Of a stretch of 64,000 bases of DNA, positions 60,315 to 64,000 are shown in pieces. Within the stretch, counting starts at the first letter, position 1, and every line of letters begins with the position of its first letter. The DNA is from Pseudocercospora fijiensis CIRAD86 (lineage: Eukaryota; Ascomycota; Dothideomycetes; Mycosphaerellales; Mycosphaerellaceae), in the NCBI RefSeq assembly GCF_000340215.1, contig NW_006921535.1:4264596-4328595 (forward strand). The letters run 5' to 3'. Below the pieces are notes generated by a model. It had not been told where the DNA came from, made no database searches, and saw only the letters and a list, made by a program, of their open reading frames with translations. The position numbers and the translations under genes are program-made.

Positions 60315-60884
60315 TATAAGGGAAAGGGGCGGGGGCGTAGCGTATAGTAGTTATTGTCGGTATAGGTATAGAGGAAGAAGTTAAAAGTATAAGAATATCG
60401 CGAAGCCCTAATTGTTACCGCCTACGTAACGTTATATAGGTAAGCTTTCGCAACTACGGTAACTACGCCCCGGCAATAGCAACTACGCCCTAGTAACGGC
60501 AACTACGCCCTAGCAACGGCAACTACGCCCTAGTAACGGTAATAAAGCGTAGTAAATACAACCTAGTAACTATTATAGCCGGCAATCGTAGCCGGCAGTC
60601 GAATAAGAGTGTCCTTGTAGCAAAACTACGCCCTAGCAACGGCAACTACGCCCTAGCAACGGCAAAAGAGCGTAGTAAATGTAATAGAGTTACTATTATA
60701 GCCGGCAATCGTAGCCGGCAGTCGAATAAGAGTGTCCTTATAGTAAAACCAATACAGTCTCTAGTTCAAACTAGGAATCTATATAGTTCGAAAAAACCAA
60801 ACCGGAACTAGGGAGCTAGTTCGCCGCTAATAAACCAAACTATATACGTTTAGTGGTTCGGAAACCGACCCACTACGGGGTCTA

Positions 60885-60892
60885 GTTGCCGT
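60885..60892. repeat. 8-bp target-site duplication of hAT copy C, right
   Basis: GTTGCCGT, identical to 51336-51343. Confidence 0.92.
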
Positions 60893-62290
60893 TACTAGGG
60901 CGTAGTTGCCGTTGCTAGGGCGTAGTTACTATTACCGGGGCGTAGTTGCCGTAGTTACAAAAGCTTACCTATATAACGTTACGTAGGCGGCAACAATTAG
61001 GGCTTCGCGATATTCTTATACTTTTAACTTCTTCCTCTATACCTATACCGATAATAACTACTATACGCTACGCCCCCGCCCCTTTCCTTTATAATAGTAA
61101 GAGAGAAGCGTATCGCGCGCTAAATAGAAGATAGAACTAAAGACCGCGAGTTTGTTTTACCTAAGCGTCTAACTAAAAAGCGTAAGACTAAAGAGGAGTA
61201 CTCTACGAAGAAGAATTCCGTACGAGACCGCGAGAGAAAGGAGAAGATAGATAAGGATAAAAGAGCTAAGGATAAGAGAAGAAAGGCGCGGAATAAGGCA
61301 TTCTATCGATAGCTAGCGCCTATAGAAAAAAGTAAAGGTTAGAATAAGAAGATAACCTAAGAGAAGGCTAAGAGGAGGAAAGAATTGCGGCTAGTTTTCG
61401 AGCGTAAAGTTCTAGTAGCGTAAGTTAATCTAGCTAGCGGCTATAGCTAGTAGCTATAGCCGGTAGCTATAGCCGGTAGCTATAGCCGGCATATTTTTCT
61501 TTAATACGTTAACTAATAGCATTTAGACCTATAGCCGCTACCTCTATCGATACGACCGATAGTAACGGAGATGTTTAGATAGCCGAGAACAACAATACTA
61601 GAGTTTAGGATACCGCGATAGAGCTTAATGCTACGAATAAAGGAACTAAAAAAAGCGAGGAGATACTATACGTCGATCTAGTAATAGGTGCAGTCTTAGG
61701 GCCTAACGCTATAGACGATAAGCGCTAGGAGTAGATCGAGTATAGTTAAAGAGACGAGATACTAGTAAAGGGCTAAGGTATAAGTCCTATTAATCTAGAA
61801 AATCATAGTTAAAGCTACTACGAAAAGCTAGTAAGGATTAGAATCGAGACTAGTCGTCTTTATATCCTCGATATAGAGTAGAAGTTTCTTTATTAGTATT
61901 AGAGCGAAGCCTTTACGTCTATAAAGGCAAAGTAGCTTGCGATTAATACGATCGGGGCTAGGTATCTAGGGACGGTAGAAGTGTTACTATAGGAGGAAGG
62001 GATACAGGTAATTATTCTATACTCGGCATATATAGCCGGCGTTCGTAGCCGGTAGATACTAATAGTTAAATAGAAAGCGTTTCTCGAAGGCAGAGTGCTA
62101 CTACTATATAAAATCTTTACTAAGGCAGAGAGGGCTTGTATCCGGAATCTAAGCTGCTAGTAGGATAGGTTAGCGTTAGAATTCTCTAAATCTCTATATA
62201 AGCCTCCGAAGGATTACCTATTTTAGCGATACGGCTTTATCTCGACTACTCTATAGGTACCCGAAGAAGCTCGAGCGCTCTTTAAGGTCT
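60893..62290 (+). mobile_element. hAT copy B, resumed portion, truncated by Gypsy insertion
   Basis: Continues copy B after the copy C insertion: more 20-bp units, then gene 1 from 61094 (ATA start) through both GCCGGC-bearing introns. At 62290 it leaves the alignment with copy A (which continues at 38360) where the Gypsy LTR begins, so the transposase and H3-like genes of this copy, if present, lie outside the window. Confidence 0.9.
61094..62290 (+). pseudogene. hAT gene 1 (copy B), 3' truncated
   Basis: It matches copy A gene 1 closely with additional TAG codons, for example where copy A has TGG (GGAGTGGATCG versus GGAGTAGATCG). Interrupted in exon 3 by the LTR element. Confidence 0.58.
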
Positions 62291-64000
62291 TTATATAAGA
62301 AGGGTTATGTTAGCAGGTAGATAGGGTAGTAGTAGGTACGAGTAGTATTCGATAGAGAACTAGAAGGAGAAGGAGGAAGGTAGGCTAGTTAGCCTACTAC
62401 TAAGCGCTAAGCCCTGCCTAAGGCATCGAGACCCTAGCTTTACTCGAGCCCGGTTACATACTAATTACATGTAACCTCTTTAGTCCTAACATACGCTTCC
62501 CTTCTAAAGGCCGCGCCCTCGTAGCCGGTCCTTGTTCTAGTCTTAACCTCTATTGCTACTAACTTAGTAGGTCTAATAAGCCGCTTAGTCCGCGCTAAAT
62601 TAAACGTACAACTACCGATTATATAACTATATCAAACCTCACCTCTAAACAACACAATATATAACTCTAACTGCGCTATCTCTATATACAATAAACTATA
62701 AAGTGATATGTATCTATAAGAATTAAGGGCCTTCGACTAATTATAATACGAGCGCGTCTTCCCTACTATAATAGGTAGACGTACGAGGTATTGTAGCCCT
62801 GCCTCTGTTCTAAGTAATATCGTACCGAGTTCTTTGCGTCTACTCTTAAAAGACCTAGCAATGTCCGCTTCCGAGGGTTTATTCGCTTCCGAGGGTTACT
62901 ATTCTTATTATTACGAGGACTATTATTTACTATCGTAGTTTTACTAGCCCTAATTAGTTAGGTTTAGTAGCCTTTAAGTGTCAACTAATTATATCTTTTT
63001 AAAAAACTTAGTTCTTCTAGTTTCTATAGGTAAAGGCTATTATAAGTGCAGTAGTAGAGGTTCGCCTCGCTTAAAGGGTTAGATAGATCGAGGAGTAACC
63101 TATTGTCCGCAAGATCGACCCTAGCTAGCTTAGCTCTATAGTTTTGCCCTTAGTTAGTTAGTCTATTAAGCTACTCAATCCTTTTAAGCCTTAATATTTT
63201 GACTTAGCCTTAAAGTTTTAACTAAAGTTTTGATTAAAGTTTTAATTAAAGGTGCCTTAGGCTCGTAGTGTAGGTAAGGTTGTATCTATAGGCGTAGCGA
63301 CAATAGTAAGTAATATTAACAATAGCGGCGCTAGTCGTCTTAGCGCTAACTTTACCTTCTTCTAATTTCCTTCTTTAACTAATAACAACTCGGTAACACC
63401 GTTACTAATATAGCGGTATCCTTCCTTTCTCGAATAGCAATATACCCCGCAACACTATTACTAATATAGCCGCGCCGGCCGCGCCGTCCTTCGCTAGCTC
63501 GTAGCGCGACGCTATTATCTTTATTACCGTTATTCGTATGCGTACGCGCGTATCGCCCTTGTCGATCGCTTAGGCCTTAGAGCCTCGATAGAATAAAGGA
63601 ACAAAAGGGGCGCTAAGAGAAGGGTCTTATAGGGTGCGCTAGTAAAGAGGTAGATTCTATAGTAGTATAGTCTTATTGTCCTTTATTACTAACAATTGCT
63701 TGCCTCTAATTAGTTAGCTAATAGTACCCCGGGGGTAGTATTAATCCTAGGCCTTAATAGTAACATTATAAGCTTTTAGCCTTCTTCTTGTTCTTTACGC
63801 TAGTCTAATACTTATCTAACAACTCGGTTATGTCCTTAAAGGAACCTTTAGCTTCCTATAAGTCCTATTTAGGTAAATAGCCTTGCTATCTTAACAGGTA
63901 CTCCTTCTTACCCTTCCTAGTCCGGTGCTATAGGATACGTTCTATAGACTACAGTTCTTTACTATCCGCTAGTATGTCTTCGTATTTAGTAGGGGCTTTA
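62291..64000 (-). mobile_element. Ty3/Gypsy chromovirus, 3' part, runs off window end
   Basis: The first bases TATAAGAAGGGTTATGTTAG are the LTR edge (TG mutated to TA), matching in reverse complement the end at 20898. The minus strand at about 63990-63790 gives SIERILQH, KGKKEYLLR and EAKGSFKDIT, the chromodomain. 62290-63740 mirrors 19490-20898. Protease, reverse transcriptase and integrase would lie beyond 64000. Confidence 0.85.

Larger units (their letters stand above)
51344..60884 (-). mobile_element. hAT element, full-length copy C, 9,541 bp, inverted
   Basis: Begins TAGACCCCGCAGTGGTTCGG (right end of the element) and finishes with the complement of the left end at 60884. Same length as copy A, and each landmark compared falls at 97474 minus its copy A position, so no net indels. 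Differences seen are mostly C/T and G/A. Inserted in copy B. Confidence 0.95.

Noticed and set aside
1..64000. Low CpA/TpG taken as bacterial or organellar composition
   Set aside because: Spliceosomal introns, LINE, hAT, Helitron and chromovirus families and the TGG/CAG to TAG pattern all point to fungal RIP.

Overview
The window looks like a repeat-rich chromosomal segment of a filamentous ascomycete (Pezizomycotina). Almost all of it shows the footprint of repeat-induced point mutation (RIP): CpA/TpG are strikingly rare by eye, TpA is everywhere, CpG is kept, and old reading frames are broken mainly by TAG/TAA where CAG, CAA or TGG are expected. Introns are short (46-111 bp), GT/GC...CTAA(C/T)...AG, as in these fungi. 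I saw no rRNA, tRNA or CRISPR.

Layout. 1-2.2 kb: minus-strand Plavaka-type transposase. 2.2-8.3 kb: unrecognised decayed frames, two different tandem arrays with the same 136-bp period, and two long hairpin (foldback) elements. 8.3-11.7 kb: minus-strand SNF2-like helicase remnant. 12.4-17.5 kb: unrecognised plus-strand remnants. 17.7-18.4 kb: Copia RNase H end. 18.9-20.9 kb: Ty3/Gypsy integrase tail with chromodomain and 3' end. 21.3-24.0 kb: the only island free of RIP, with one apparently intact gene, a two-exon SGNH/GDSL hydrolase with fibronectin-III-like repeats. 24.1-46.6 kb: a minus-strand Helitron split into three by a LINE (27466-32341, 15-bp target duplication) and by a 9,541-bp hAT element (36590-46130, 8-bp target duplication). 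46.8-48.4 kb: minisatellite and Gypsy-like remnant. 48.4-50.9 kb: minus-strand MULE transposase. 50.9-62.3 kb: a second hAT copy interrupted by a third, inverted full-length copy (51344-60884, 8-bp target duplication) and then cut by a Gypsy element that runs off the window end.

The notable system is the large hAT element. Besides a complete-looking five-exon hAT transposase it carries two spliced genes for histone H3-like proteins, one CENP-A-like with a long basic tail, one with an H3-like KAPRK tail; both appear to have C-terminal extensions. It also carries two unrecognised genes. The two full-length copies have identical length and every landmark I compared falls on one coordinate relation (positions sum to 97474), so the cargo is a fixed part of the element. 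The long introns (66-111 bp) contain GCCGGC arrays; the short introns (46-52 bp) do not. All copies here are RIP-inactivated, so they are fossils of the system; a live copy would have to be sought elsewhere.

Gene boundaries and introns were derived by reading frames by hand; where a start codon is lost (ATG to ATA) or an end is uncertain, the entry says so.
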